Shown here: positions 44,047 to 51,828 of the stretch, one piece after another
Layout of the letters: every line of letters starts with the position of its first letter
Numbering within the stretch: position 1 is the stretch's first letter
From: Lachnospiraceae bacterium NK3A20
GTDB taxonomy: Bacteria; Bacillota; Clostridia; Lachnospirales; Lachnospiraceae
Direction of reading: 5' to 3'
Assembly (NCBI GenBank): GCA_900107575.1
Contig: FNQX01000013.1
Coordinates: 1-64,000, forward strand
Length of the DNA: 64,000 nt
Position numbers and translations under genes: made by a program
The notes under the pieces: generated by a model
What the model was told of the DNA's origin: nothing
Database searches by the model: none
What the model saw: the letters and a program-made list of their open reading frames with translations, nothing else

Positions 44047-44829
44047 CTATACTTCATAAAACGGCTCTTTTTCCTTCGCCGTGACGACACTCAGCTGCGG
44101 CAGCTCCCTGCCCAGATATTCCTTCATATAAGGCACGAAGAGCTTCTCGATCCCGTAGTGTCCCGCATCAATGACCGCGATACCCTTCTCGTTGGCGTCG
44201 ATCCCGACGTGATGCGTGATGTCTCCCGTGATGATGACGTCCGCGCCCGCCTTAATGGCGCAGTCGATCTCGTCTTTCCCGGATCCAGGCAAAACAGCAG
44301 TCATCACGATTGGCTGTTCCGGATCTCCGTAATATCTCACGTGGGGGATGTGGAAGGTTTCCTTGACGTACACAGCCAGCTCCTGGAGTGTCATGTGCTC
44401 CGGCAGTTCACCGATGCGTCCCAGCCCCTCGTGCGAGATACTGTCCTCGTATGTCACCTCCAGCACATCGGGATTCTGGAGCTTCAGCTCATCGGAGGCT
44501 TCGCTCGCCATCCCCATGACGTCGAAATTCGTATGCATGGCATAGCAGCTGATATCGCTTGCGAGCATACGCACGATGCGTTTGCCGACATAGTCCTCGT
44601 TCGTCACCCTCTTCACACCACCGAACAGGAGCGGGTGATGTGTGAGGATGAGGTCAGCCCCGACGCGGATCGCGTCCTCGACAACCTCCGAGGTGCAGTC
44701 GAGCGCAAGATACACCGTCCGAACATCCTTATCCGTGCGGCCTGCCTGCAGTCCGACGTTGTCCCAGTCCTCCGCGAAAGACGGCGGACAGAATTCTTCG
44801 AGTAATGAGATGATGTCGCTGAGAATCAT
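44047..44829 (-). CDS. Nif3-like dinuclear metal protein (GTP cyclohydrolase I type 2 family)
   Basis: A 260-aa protein. Metal ligands are in ILTHHPLLF near the N-terminus and in ITGDITHHVG plus IDAGHYGIEKLF near the C-terminus; WDNVGLQAG is the family start. It folds as a toroid with a dimetal centre; the biological role is unresolved despite the cyclohydrolase name. The ATG at 44829 follows AAGGAG. Its place after trmK, in a dgt-dnaG-trmK-nif3 series, is typical of Bacillota. Confidence 0.93.
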   Translation of the reverse strand: MILSDIISLLEEFCPPSFAEDWDNVGLQAGRTDKDVRTVYLALDCTSEVVEDAIRVGADLILTHHPLLFGGVKRVTNEDYVGKRIVRMLASDISCYAMHTNFDVMGMASEASDELKLQNPDVLEVTYEDSISHEGLGRIGELPEHMTLQELAVYVKETFHIPHVRYYGDPEQPIVMTAVLPGSGKDEIDCAIKAGADVIITGDITHHVGIDANEKGIAVIDAGHYGIEKLFVPYMKEYLGRELPQLSVVTAKEKEPFYEV

Positions 44830-45054
44830 AGGAAGATACACTCCTTGCCAGTAGTACCCCGCACCGCAAGCAGGCGTAATCCACTGCCCGGCGCAACTTT
44901 CATGATAGTGCTCTAGTAAATATGGATACGTTATATCTTACTACATCTTATCCAATCAGTTATCAATTTAAGATCAATCTCGAAAATCTTCGCATTCATA
45001 GTCGAAGGCTTGTTCGATCGATGTTCTTCCGGCGTGCTGCTTAAAGTCCTTTCT

Positions 45055-45126
45055 CCCGAAGCTCCCCGTGCTGTGCCCCGATAGTGAAGCTCATCTTTCC
45101 GAAGCGCTCCGTGCTATGCCCCGAAA
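45055..45126. repeat. Two-copy tandem repeat, 43-bp period
   Basis: CCCGAAGCTCCCCGTGCTGTG continues with CCCCGATA (45055-45083) and is repeated as TCCGAAGCGCTCCGTGCTATG plus CCCCGAAA (45098-45126). It lies in the 300-bp gap between trmK and nif3. The tail TCGGGGCATAG (minus strand) also occurs in the 37-kb intergenic repeat. Confidence 0.5.
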
Positions 45127-45144
45127 AGGGTATGGCTCGGCTTC

Positions 45145-45972
45145 TCACTCCAGATAGTGGAAGATAAACAGCAGGATCTGCAGCATTCCAATCTCACTCT
45201 GTATCTCCTGCAGCCGCGCAGCGGCGTTCTGGCTGCTGCCCGGTGCCGCGCGCAGCGTCTGGAAGATCTCGATCTTCGCCTTCAGCGTCCTGACGATATA
45301 GCGATGCAGCGTCTTGTCCTGATCCGCGATGAGACATGGTCCGTAGTCGATCTCCGCCATATGCTGGAATTCCGGGTCGGTCAGGATCGAGCGGACACTC
45401 TTTGCATCCACCCTTGCCTCACGCAGCTTCTCCTCCGGCAGGGCGGCTGTCTCAACCGCGAGCGCATCCCACAAAGGATGTCTGGTCTTTGCCCCCGGCA
45501 CGCAGTAGAGAATCGGATAGAACTTCCCCTCCTCTTCGATGAGCCGCTCATCCGTGATGCCGTAGTCGTTTCTCATCAGCCAGTCGCGGACAACCCACGG
45601 CTCGGAATGCGGTGAGAGGATGAGCTGCCGGAAGGAACGCGGCTTCTCCTCTGCGTTTTCCAGAATGGACTCCATGTGGATCCCGCCCATGCCGGCAATG
45701 ATCAGGGCATCCGCATCTCCCGGCTCGAACTTCTCCAGACCATTTGATTTCCTGATCTCACAGGCAGCTTCGAGCCCCACGAGCGAGAGGTTCTGTCTTG
45801 CGATCTCCAGCGGACCGTCCGCCACATCCATCGCGAGCGCTCTCTCTATTCTCTTCTCCTGCAACAGGTAGATGTCCACGTGCGCGTGGTCGCAGCCGAC
45901 GTCACAGACGACACTCCCCCCGGGCACCATATCGCAGATCGCCTGCAGGCGCTTACTTAGTTTAATAGACAT
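45145..45972 (-). CDS. trmK: tRNA (adenine22-N1)-methyltransferase
   Basis: A 275-aa Rossmann methyltransferase. The SAM motif is VVCDVGCDHAHVDIYL (about 21-36) and the catalytic region ADALIIAGMGGIHMESILEN; LILSPHSEPWVVRDWL is a family signature. A coiled-coil C-terminal domain follows from about 225. It makes m1A22 in class II tRNAs. In most Bacillota the gene upstream is rpoD, but here dnaG is directly upstream with a 168-bp gap. Confidence 0.94.
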   Translation of the reverse strand: MSIKLSKRLQAICDMVPGGSVVCDVGCDHAHVDIYLLQEKRIERALAMDVADGPLEIARQNLSLVGLEAACEIRKSNGLEKFEPGDADALIIAGMGGIHMESILENAEEKPRSFRQLILSPHSEPWVVRDWLMRNDYGITDERLIEEEGKFYPILYCVPGAKTRHPLWDALAVETAALPEEKLREARVDAKSVRSILTDPEFQHMAEIDYGPCLIADQDKTLHRYIVRTLKAKIEIFQTLRAAPGSSQNAAARLQEIQSEIGMLQILLFIFHYLE

Positions 45973-46100
45973 AGATTATTACTCATACATCCGCATCTCC
46001 ATGAATTTGCTCCCAGACCTACGGTAGCCGCTGCAGGTGAAATTCGCGAAAGCAAATTTACCTGAGGACCGTCAGCAGAGACATTCACATCAATACTGAC

Positions 46101-46139
46101 AATCTGCGCGTCATGCATCGGCATGACACGCAGATTTTT
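46101..46139 (+). terminator. 16-bp hairpin at the dnaG 3' end, U-tract on the plus strand
   Basis: AATCTGCGCGTCATGC pairs with GCATGACACGCAGATT around ATCG. The T-run follows on the plus strand only, so as a terminator it faces against dnaG. On the minus strand it is a strong hairpin just after the dnaG stop, with one G-U pair but no U-tract. A second, weaker hairpin lies at about 46034-46062. Confidence 0.5.
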
Positions 46140-46140
46140 C

Positions 46141-48036
46141 TTATGAAACACGGAACTGCGCCCGCTGTATCGCCTGCAGCTGCCGTTTCGCCGTGAGAAT
46201 CTCCTGGAAATTCGTGCTGCCGCCGTCTTCTCGTTGCATCGCGCGCGCAAGGCTTGCGTTCTTCACAGCCAGGATGACATCCTTCAGCGCCTTCTCCCGC
46301 TCCGCCTTGTCCGTGATGCCGGGGATCCTGGTTGCGAACATTTCCGCCGCTTCCTTCTGATCCTCTTCCTCATCGAAAATGCCGATCACACTCGCGGGGG
46401 AAACGCTGGACGCTGCCGACAGGGAATCACTCGGTTCGCCGCCCGGTGTCACGCCGCTGGCCGCGTTCAGCTCGTCGCCGAAATGCCGTTCCAGCATGGC
46501 GAAATACTTTGTCGCCGCCGTGCGGTACACACCTTCGTCGAAATCCGACGGCTGAATATAATTCCTGATCTGCAGATACAGCCCCGGCTGATCCGAGAGC
46601 CAGGTGAGGAGGAGCCTCTCATTGCGCCGAAGGCCCCGTTCCACCGCCGACAAGCGCTTCCCTTCTGTCGGTGACTTCGGTTTCGGCTTTGCTGTGTTCT
46701 GCGGCCGCATGTGCACGGCATCCGGCATCCCGCCCGGGGTCCCCGCGCCCGCATTCTGGTAGGTCGCAACCTCCCGGCGCAGGGAGTCGATCGGAATGTA
46801 ATATTTATCCGCCATCGCCTTGATGTAATTCTCACGCTCCAGCTCGTCCGCGAAGCCGCACAGACGCCGCGCGATCTCGTGGTAGAACTCCGTGCGGGAC
46901 GCCGGATCGTCCATTCGGAAGGAAGACTCGATCATGCGGATTTCGTAGAAGAAGCTGTTCTCCGCCTGGTCGATTCTCTCCTGGAATTTCTCCCTGCCGA
47001 GCGTCTTCATGAACTCATCGGCGTCCTTGGCCGGCCGCATGTCGATGACCTTCGGCTGAATGCCAACGCTGCGGAGAATTCCAATATTGCGCAGGGCCGC
47101 CTTCACGCCCGCGCCGTCACTGTCGTAGTCGAGAAGGACATGTTTGCCATACCGTTTCAGAATCTGCGCCTGCTGCTCCGTGAAAGCCGTCCCGAGGGAA
47201 GCCACCGCCATATCGAAGCCGGCCTGGTGCATGGCGATCGTATCCATGTATCCTTCGCACAAAATGAAATAGGGCGCCTTTGTTTTTTTCGCGATATTGA
47301 GCCCGTAAAGGTTCCGGGATTTGTCGAACACCGGCGTCTCGGGGCTGTTCAGGTATTTCGGCTTGCCGTCGCCCATGACGCGCCCGCCGAAGCCGATCAC
47401 GCGGTTCGTCACGTCCATGATCGGGAAAATCACGCGGTTCCAGAACTTGTCGTGCAGCCCCCGCTTCTCATCGAAGGCCGCGATGCCCGAGAGCAGAATG
47501 TTCTCGTCGGAGAAGCCCTGCTGCCGAAGGTACGCCACCATGTCCGAGTGCGCGCCGTCCGCAAATCCCAGGCCGAAGCGGTTCATCGTGTCTGTCGACA
47601 ATTCTCTTTTCTGAAAATAAGACAGGCCCACTTCACCTTTTGGCGAGCGGAGCAGCTTGTAATAGTAGGTTGCTGCCGCCTTGTTCATTGCCAGAAGCGC
47701 TTCCTTCTGCTGCGCCTTCTGCCTGGCCTGTTCGCTGTAGTGTGCTTCCGGAAGCTTGATTCCCGCGCGGTCCGCCAGTACTTTCAGCGCCTCCTGGAAG
47801 CTGTAGTTCTCGTACTTCATGAGGAAGGTGATGACGTTGCCTCCCTCGCCGCAGCCGAAACAGTGGAAGAACTGTTTCGACTGGCTCACCGAGAACGACG
47901 GTGACTTCTCATTATGGAACGGGCACAAGCCCATGAAACTCGAGCCGCTCTTTTTCAGGCTGACGTACTGCCCGATCACGTCAACGATGTCGTTCGCCTC
48001 GATGACCTGCTGTACCACTTCTTCCGGATAATACAT
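46141..48036 (-). CDS. dnaG: DNA primase
   Basis: A 631-aa primase. The N-terminal CHC2 zinc finger has C38, H41 and the pair in HCFGCGEGG. The TOPRIM core contains VLCEGYMDTIAMHQ-like FILCEGYMD and LLDYDSDGAG. The C-terminal helicase-binding region follows a Pro/Gly-rich linker at about 415-450. The start MYYPEEVV at 48036 has AGAAGG 5 nt upstream; an ATG nine codons earlier overlaps dgt. It makes RNA primers for replication. A run of small residues near 545-560 (SGVTPGGEPSDSLSAASS) is unusual but not disruptive. Confidence 0.96.
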   Translation of the reverse strand: MYYPEEVVQQVIEANDIVDVIGQYVSLKKSGSSFMGLCPFHNEKSPSFSVSQSKQFFHCFGCGEGGNVITFLMKYENYSFQEALKVLADRAGIKLPEAHYSEQARQKAQQKEALLAMNKAAATYYYKLLRSPKGEVGLSYFQKRELSTDTMNRFGLGFADGAHSDMVAYLRQQGFSDENILLSGIAAFDEKRGLHDKFWNRVIFPIMDVTNRVIGFGGRVMGDGKPKYLNSPETPVFDKSRNLYGLNIAKKTKAPYFILCEGYMDTIAMHQAGFDMAVASLGTAFTEQQAQILKRYGKHVLLDYDSDGAGVKAALRNIGILRSVGIQPKVIDMRPAKDADEFMKTLGREKFQERIDQAENSFFYEIRMIESSFRMDDPASRTEFYHEIARRLCGFADELERENYIKAMADKYYIPIDSLRREVATYQNAGAGTPGGMPDAVHMRPQNTAKPKPKSPTEGKRLSAVERGLRRNERLLLTWLSDQPGLYLQIRNYIQPSDFDEGVYRTAATKYFAMLERHFGDELNAASGVTPGGEPSDSLSAASSVSPASVIGIFDEEEDQKEAAEMFATRIPGITDKAEREKALKDVILAVKNASLARAMQREDGGSTNFQEILTAKRQLQAIQRAQFRVS

Positions 48037-48050
48037 AGTTACCTTCTGTA

Positions 48051-49058
48051 TCACTGCCAGCATTTTGGCAGATAAATATCTTCATATCTTGCGATCGCGA
48101 AGCGGTCCGTCATCGAGCTGATGTAATCGCAGACGACGCGCTCCTTCGAATCCCCGAGCTCCATGCGATGTTTCAGATAATCGGGGAGTTTGTCGATGTT
48201 CTCATCCCTGATGTAATGCTCGTACAACATCTCGACGATGCCCATCGCCTTGCCCTCTTCCCCCTTCGCCTTGGGGTTCGTGTAGACATTCTCGAACATG
48301 AATACGCGAAACTTCATGAAGGCGTCATAGATCCGGGGACTCATCTCCACGACCGGACGGTTCATGCTGTAGGAGATGATGTCGTGGACGTAAGTGTCCA
48401 GGCGCTCCTCCATCGTGTGACCGAGGACCTTTGCGATCTCCTCCGGTACGTCACTGTCAGAGAGGATCCCGCCGCGGATCGCGTCGTCCATGTCGTGGTG
48501 GAAATAGGCGATCTTGTCGGAGAACTGGATAATCCTGCCCTCCAGGGTGTGCGGGCGACCTGCAGTCTGGTGGTTGCGGAACCCATCGCGCACCTCCCAG
48601 GTAAGATTCAGCCCCTGTCCGTCCTTCTCGAGAACATCCACGAGCCGCACACTCTGCTCCGCGTGGTCGAACCCCTCGCTGCAGAGGCGGTTCAGCACGC
48701 GCTCTCCCGCGTGTCCGAATGGCGTGTGCCCGAGGTCGTGCCCGAGCGCAATCGCCTCCGTCAGATCCTCATTGAGGCGCAGCGCTTTCGCGATGGTCCG
48801 CGCATTCTGCGAGACCTCCAGCGTGTGTGTCATCCTCGTGCGATAGTGATCCCCGTCGGGCGTGATAAAGACCTGCGTCTTGTCCTTGAGTCTTCGGAAA
48901 GCCTTGCTGTGCAGGATGCGGTCGCGGTCTCTCTGATAGTCCGGCCGGATATCATCCTTCGCCTCATCCCGCGCGCGCCCTTTCGTGTCGGCCGAATGGC
49001 TCGCCCACGGCGCCAGAATTTCCTGTTCACGCTCTTCCAGTTGTTCACGAATCAGCAT
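48051..49058 (-). CDS. dgt: Deoxyguanosinetriphosphate triphosphohydrolase-like protein
   Basis: A 335-aa HD-domain hydrolase releasing triphosphate from dNTPs. HD ligands are visible in RTRMTHTLEVSQNAR, ALGHDLGHTPFGHAGE and KIAYFHHDMDDAI. RILHSKAFRRLKDKTQVF is the family N-terminal signature. Type-2 dGTPase length is normal. It precedes dnaG by 14 bp, a conserved Bacillota gene order. Confidence 0.95.
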   Translation of the reverse strand: MLIREQLEEREQEILAPWASHSADTKGRARDEAKDDIRPDYQRDRDRILHSKAFRRLKDKTQVFITPDGDHYRTRMTHTLEVSQNARTIAKALRLNEDLTEAIALGHDLGHTPFGHAGERVLNRLCSEGFDHAEQSVRLVDVLEKDGQGLNLTWEVRDGFRNHQTAGRPHTLEGRIIQFSDKIAYFHHDMDDAIRGGILSDSDVPEEIAKVLGHTMEERLDTYVHDIISYSMNRPVVEMSPRIYDAFMKFRVFMFENVYTNPKAKGEEGKAMGIVEMLYEHYIRDENIDKLPDYLKHRMELGDSKERVVCDYISSMTDRFAIARYEDIYLPKCWQ

Positions 49059-49164
49059 AATCACGCCCCGCGTTCATGATGACTTCCACAGGAAACCGAT
49101 CGTTCCTGCGTGCCACTTTAGTATAACAGAAATCGTGTTCGATTTCGCAGTGGAATTTATACGC

Positions 49165-49191
49165 AAAAAAGATCAGCGTCTCTGCTGATCT
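49165..49191 (-). terminator. Intrinsic terminator of the tRNA-Leu pair
   Basis: On the minus strand AAGATCAGC pairs with GCTGATCTT, then U6. It lies 11 bp after the second tRNA gene. Confidence 0.88.
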
Positions 49192-49201
49192 TCTCTCATC
49201 A

Positions 49202-49285
49202 TGCGGAAGAAGGGACTTGAACCCTCACGGCCTTACAGTCACAAGAACCTTAATCTTGCTCGTCTACCAATTCCGACACTTCCGC
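49202..49285 (-). tRNA. tRNA-Leu (anticodon AAG)
   Basis: Acceptor GCGGAAG/CTTCCGC, anticodon stem CAAGA/TCTTG with loop TTAAGGT giving AAG, a long variable arm, and T-arm GGGTTCAAGTCCC. No encoded CCA. The second gene of a tRNA-Leu pair. Confidence 0.94.
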
Positions 49286-49328
49286 ATTTCCAGTATGAAG
49301 TTGGAACACTTTGCTTCTTACGAAGCAG

Positions 49329-49412
49329 TGCAGAAGAAGGGACTCGAACCCTCACGACTTTGACATCACAGGCACCTGAAGCCTGCGCGTCTACCAATTC
49401 CGCCACTTCTGC
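49329..49412 (-). tRNA. tRNA-Leu (anticodon CAG)
   Basis: Acceptor GCAGAAG/CTTCTGC, anticodon stem CAGGC/GCCTG with loop TTCAGGT giving CAG, a long variable arm, and T-arm GGGTTCGAGTCCC. No encoded CCA. First of the pair and 43 bp from the AAG gene. Confidence 0.95.
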
Positions 49413-49451
49413 ATTTCTATTCGCAACGCTTTTCTCGCGGTGAACATGAGT

Positions 49452-49480
49452 ATATTAACGCGCAGGAGAAACATAGTCAA
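49452..49480 (-). promoter_or_regulatory. Promoter of the tRNA-Leu pair
   Basis: TTGACT (49480-49475), a 17-bp spacer and TAATAT (49457-49452); predicted start near 49445. Confidence 0.75.
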
Positions 49481-49639
49481 CAGGAACTTTACATGATTTC
49501 TCCCCTCACTCGAATTCGCAATATTCAGACGATAGAAATAATAAATCCGTGATTGAACCTTGTGCGCTTCGATGTCACAATAGGTAGCGTTGTACTGATC
49601 ACACGCAGCGTATCATCACGCTGAATAATATCTAATTTG

Positions 49640-49694
49640 GTGCACCCAGAGAAGCAAGCCCTTGGGCTTTTGGGCTGTACTGAACAGATACCAG
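49640..49694 (+). repeat. Leader-like repeated element, copy 2 (upstream of apbE)
   Basis: The sequence contains CAGAGAAGCAAGCCC, TTGGGCTTTTG, GGCTGTACTGAACAG and ATACC, matching the element upstream of smpB. Here UGGU and ACCA at the ends can close an outer stem around the hairpins AAGCCC/GGGCTT and CTGT/ACAG. It ends about 30 nt before the apbE start codon. Confidence 0.55.
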
Positions 49695-49725
49695 ACATCA
49701 TATATAAACACTTAGAAAGGCAACC

Positions 49726-50850
49726 ATGAACAAACTGAATCATAAATTACATTTGCTTCCTCTCCTTTGCGCGCTCCTCTCCTCTGTTCTGCTCCTCACT
49801 TCCTGTGCCTCTTCTTCGACCGATCAGGAGCCTGTGACCAAACAGAGTTATTATTTCGATACGATTGTGCAGCTCACCATTTATGACATGCACGACATGA
49901 GCCACGATAACGCAGATGCCGCGATCAACGGCGCCTTCAAGCTGTGCTCTTCCTATGAACAGCTCCTCAGCAAAACGGTCGAAGGCTCTGACATCTGGAA
50001 TATCAACCACGCAAAGGGATCTCCCGTTACAGTAGATCCCGAGACGATCGAGGTCGTCGAGAAAGGTATCGAGTACAGCGATCTCACGAACGGCCGCTTC
50101 GACATGACGATTGGCAAAGCCGAAGATCTCTGGGATTTCCATTCCGACGATCCGAAGGTTCCAGCGAAAGCAGCGCTCGCCGAAGCCGTGCAGCATGTCG
50201 ACTATCACACAATTCAGGTGGATGCGAATCACAACACCATCACGCTCTCCGATCCCGAAACCGAAATTGATCTCGGCGGTATCGCAAAGGGCTACATTGC
50301 AGACAAAGTCTGTGAATATCTGCGGCAGCAGCGCGTGACCAGTGCCATCATCAGCCTTGGCGGCAACATTGAGACCATTGGCGGCAAACCCGGCGAGGAA
50401 CAGCGCAGCGCCATAGGCTCCCTCTTCGACCATCGTTCCGAGGAAGAGCAGGACGCAGCTCGCAAGGCAGCGCAGACCAATTTCCGCATTGGCATCGAAA
50501 CGCCTTTCTCCGATCGCAAGGAAGTCTCCGGCGTTGTCGATATCACCGACGGCACCATGGTCACTTCCGGCGTCTACGAGCGCTATTTCACCGTCGATGG
50601 CAAAGACTACCATCACATCCTCGATGTGAACACGGGATACCCGATCGACAATGATGTCCTCGGCGTCACGATTCAGGGGGCAGCCGGACACTCTGTCGAC
50701 TGCGATGCCCTCTCTACCACCTGTCTCATCCTCGGCTCCTCCGAGGGCTCGAAACTTATCGAGAGTCTCAAAGGCTACGAAGCCGCCTTCATCCTCCGCG
50801 ACGGCTCCATGGTCACCACCTCCGGCATGAAAGTTGCCCCTGCGAAGTGA
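49726..50850 (+). CDS. apbE: FAD:protein FMN transferase lipoprotein
   Basis: A 374-aa ApbE/Ftp protein. The signal peptide ends in the lipobox LLTSCASS, so it is tethered outside the membrane. The conserved TGGRFDMTIG-like NGRFDMTIGK, IDLGGIAKGYIADKV (FAD site) and HHILDVNTGYP (metal site) are intact. It attaches FMN covalently to Ser/Thr of target flavoproteins such as RnfG, NqrC or FMN-binding reductases; no target is encoded nearby. AAGG lies before the ATG. Confidence 0.95.
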   Translation: MNKLNHKLHLLPLLCALLSSVLLLTSCASSSTDQEPVTKQSYYFDTIVQLTIYDMHDMSHDNADAAINGAFKLCSSYEQLLSKTVEGSDIWNINHAKGSPVTVDPETIEVVEKGIEYSDLTNGRFDMTIGKAEDLWDFHSDDPKVPAKAALAEAVQHVDYHTIQVDANHNTITLSDPETEIDLGGIAKGYIADKVCEYLRQQRVTSAIISLGGNIETIGGKPGEEQRSAIGSLFDHRSEEEQDAARKAAQTNFRIGIETPFSDRKEVSGVVDITDGTMVTSGVYERYFTVDGKDYHHILDVNTGYPIDNDVLGVTIQGAAGHSVDCDALSTTCLILGSSEGSKLIESLKGYEAAFILRDGSMVTTSGMKVAPAK

Positions 50851-50998
50851 TCTAATCCCCGAAGTCGCCTGCTGTTTTCCCTGAACTCTTGCACAGGCTC
50901 ATGTCCACCAGCCGCATGAAGCTGCAAGTCACCTCATCTCTTCACTTCCCATCGTGCTGCACTCCGCATCTGACGCTTCAGCTAATTGCACAATAAAT

Positions 50999-51026
50999 GG
51001 AAACTCATTTTGTGAATTCAGTTTCT
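50999..51026. promoter_or_regulatory. Operator 1 for the TetR-type regulator
   Basis: GGAAACT-N14-AGTTTCT, a 28-bp imperfect palindrome overlapping the likely -35 region of tetR. It matches operator 2 in half-site and spacer length. Confidence 0.6.
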
Positions 51027-51060
51027 GGTTATCCGGAAGCCGTTGTTATATGATGAGTAC

Positions 51061-51088
51061 GGAAACTTTCAGATAAAATTGAGTTTCC
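51061..51088. promoter_or_regulatory. Operator 2 for the TetR-type regulator
   Basis: GGAAACT-N14-AGTTTCC, just downstream of a TATGAT (51049-51054) that could be the -10. With operator 1 it brackets the promoter, 62 bp centre to centre. Confidence 0.6.
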
Positions 51089-51129
51089 GCAGGAAGATGA
51101 CGGCTGTTCTCCACTTCGGAGGTGACAGG

Positions 51130-51705
51130 ATGAGCGAGACGGAATCGAAACAGAGAATCCTTGATGCAACGCTGAGAATTTTCAATGAAAAGGGCCTGAA
51201 ATTCACGATGGATGATATCGCGAAAGAGGTCGGTATGTCGAAGAAGACCATTTACACTGTCTTCGACGACAAGGAAGATCTCTTCTACCAGATGGCGGAT
51301 TACACCTTCGACTCCATCAAGGAAGCCGAAGCCGCGGTTCTTGGCGATCCCGAACTCTCCACTGTGGACAAAATCCGGCGCGTCCTCGGCGTCATGCCCG
51401 ACCGCTACCGCGACATCGACCTTCGCAAACTCTACGTTCTGCGGGATAAATTCCCCACGATTTACGCGCGCGTCAGGGAGCGGCTCGAGAGCGACTGGGA
51501 GCCGACGATCCGCCTCCTGCAACAGGGAATCGACGAAGGCGTTCTGCGGCCGTTCAGCATTCCGATCTTCAAGGTCATGCTCGAAGCCGCGATCGAACAG
51601 TTCTTCCAGCGCGATGTCCTCATTGAGAATCATCTCACCTACTATCAGGGCTTGGACGAGGTCGTCGGCATTCTCGTAGACGGCATCGTGGCGAAGAACC
51701 ATTGA
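51130..51705 (+). CDS. TetR/AcrR-family transcriptional regulator
   Basis: A 191-aa repressor. The N-terminal helix-turn-helix (about 8-54) reads RILDATLRIFNEKGLKFTMD, DIAKEVGMSKKTIYTVFDDK. The C-terminal ligand domain (about 60-190) is variable as usual. The start MSETESKQ has GGAGGTGACAGG directly upstream; 29 further in-frame codons lie over the operator region and are rejected. Two matching palindromes bracket its promoter, which implies autorepression. The transporter 123 bp downstream is the likely target. Confidence 0.92.
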   Translation: MSETESKQRILDATLRIFNEKGLKFTMDDIAKEVGMSKKTIYTVFDDKEDLFYQMADYTFDSIKEAEAAVLGDPELSTVDKIRRVLGVMPDRYRDIDLRKLYVLRDKFPTIYARVRERLESDWEPTIRLLQQGIDEGVLRPFSIPIFKVMLEAAIEQFFQRDVLIENHLTYYQGLDEVVGILVDGIVAKNH

Positions 51706-51828
51706 TTCCAATCTGTCTGGTGAACTTCACATACCAATTTTGTGATACAAGGTGTGTTTCTCTCTGTCCTATCCTGCCTGAAGCGATCAGGCAGTTAATG
51801 AATTCATCATTGCGGAGGTGCTAACAAC

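Noticed and set aside
49525-49743. 72-codon minus-strand frame with KSPRACFS, similar to a frame near 33.1 kb
   Set aside because: The similarity comes from the shared nucleotide element; neither frame has a ribosome site or coding-like composition outside it.
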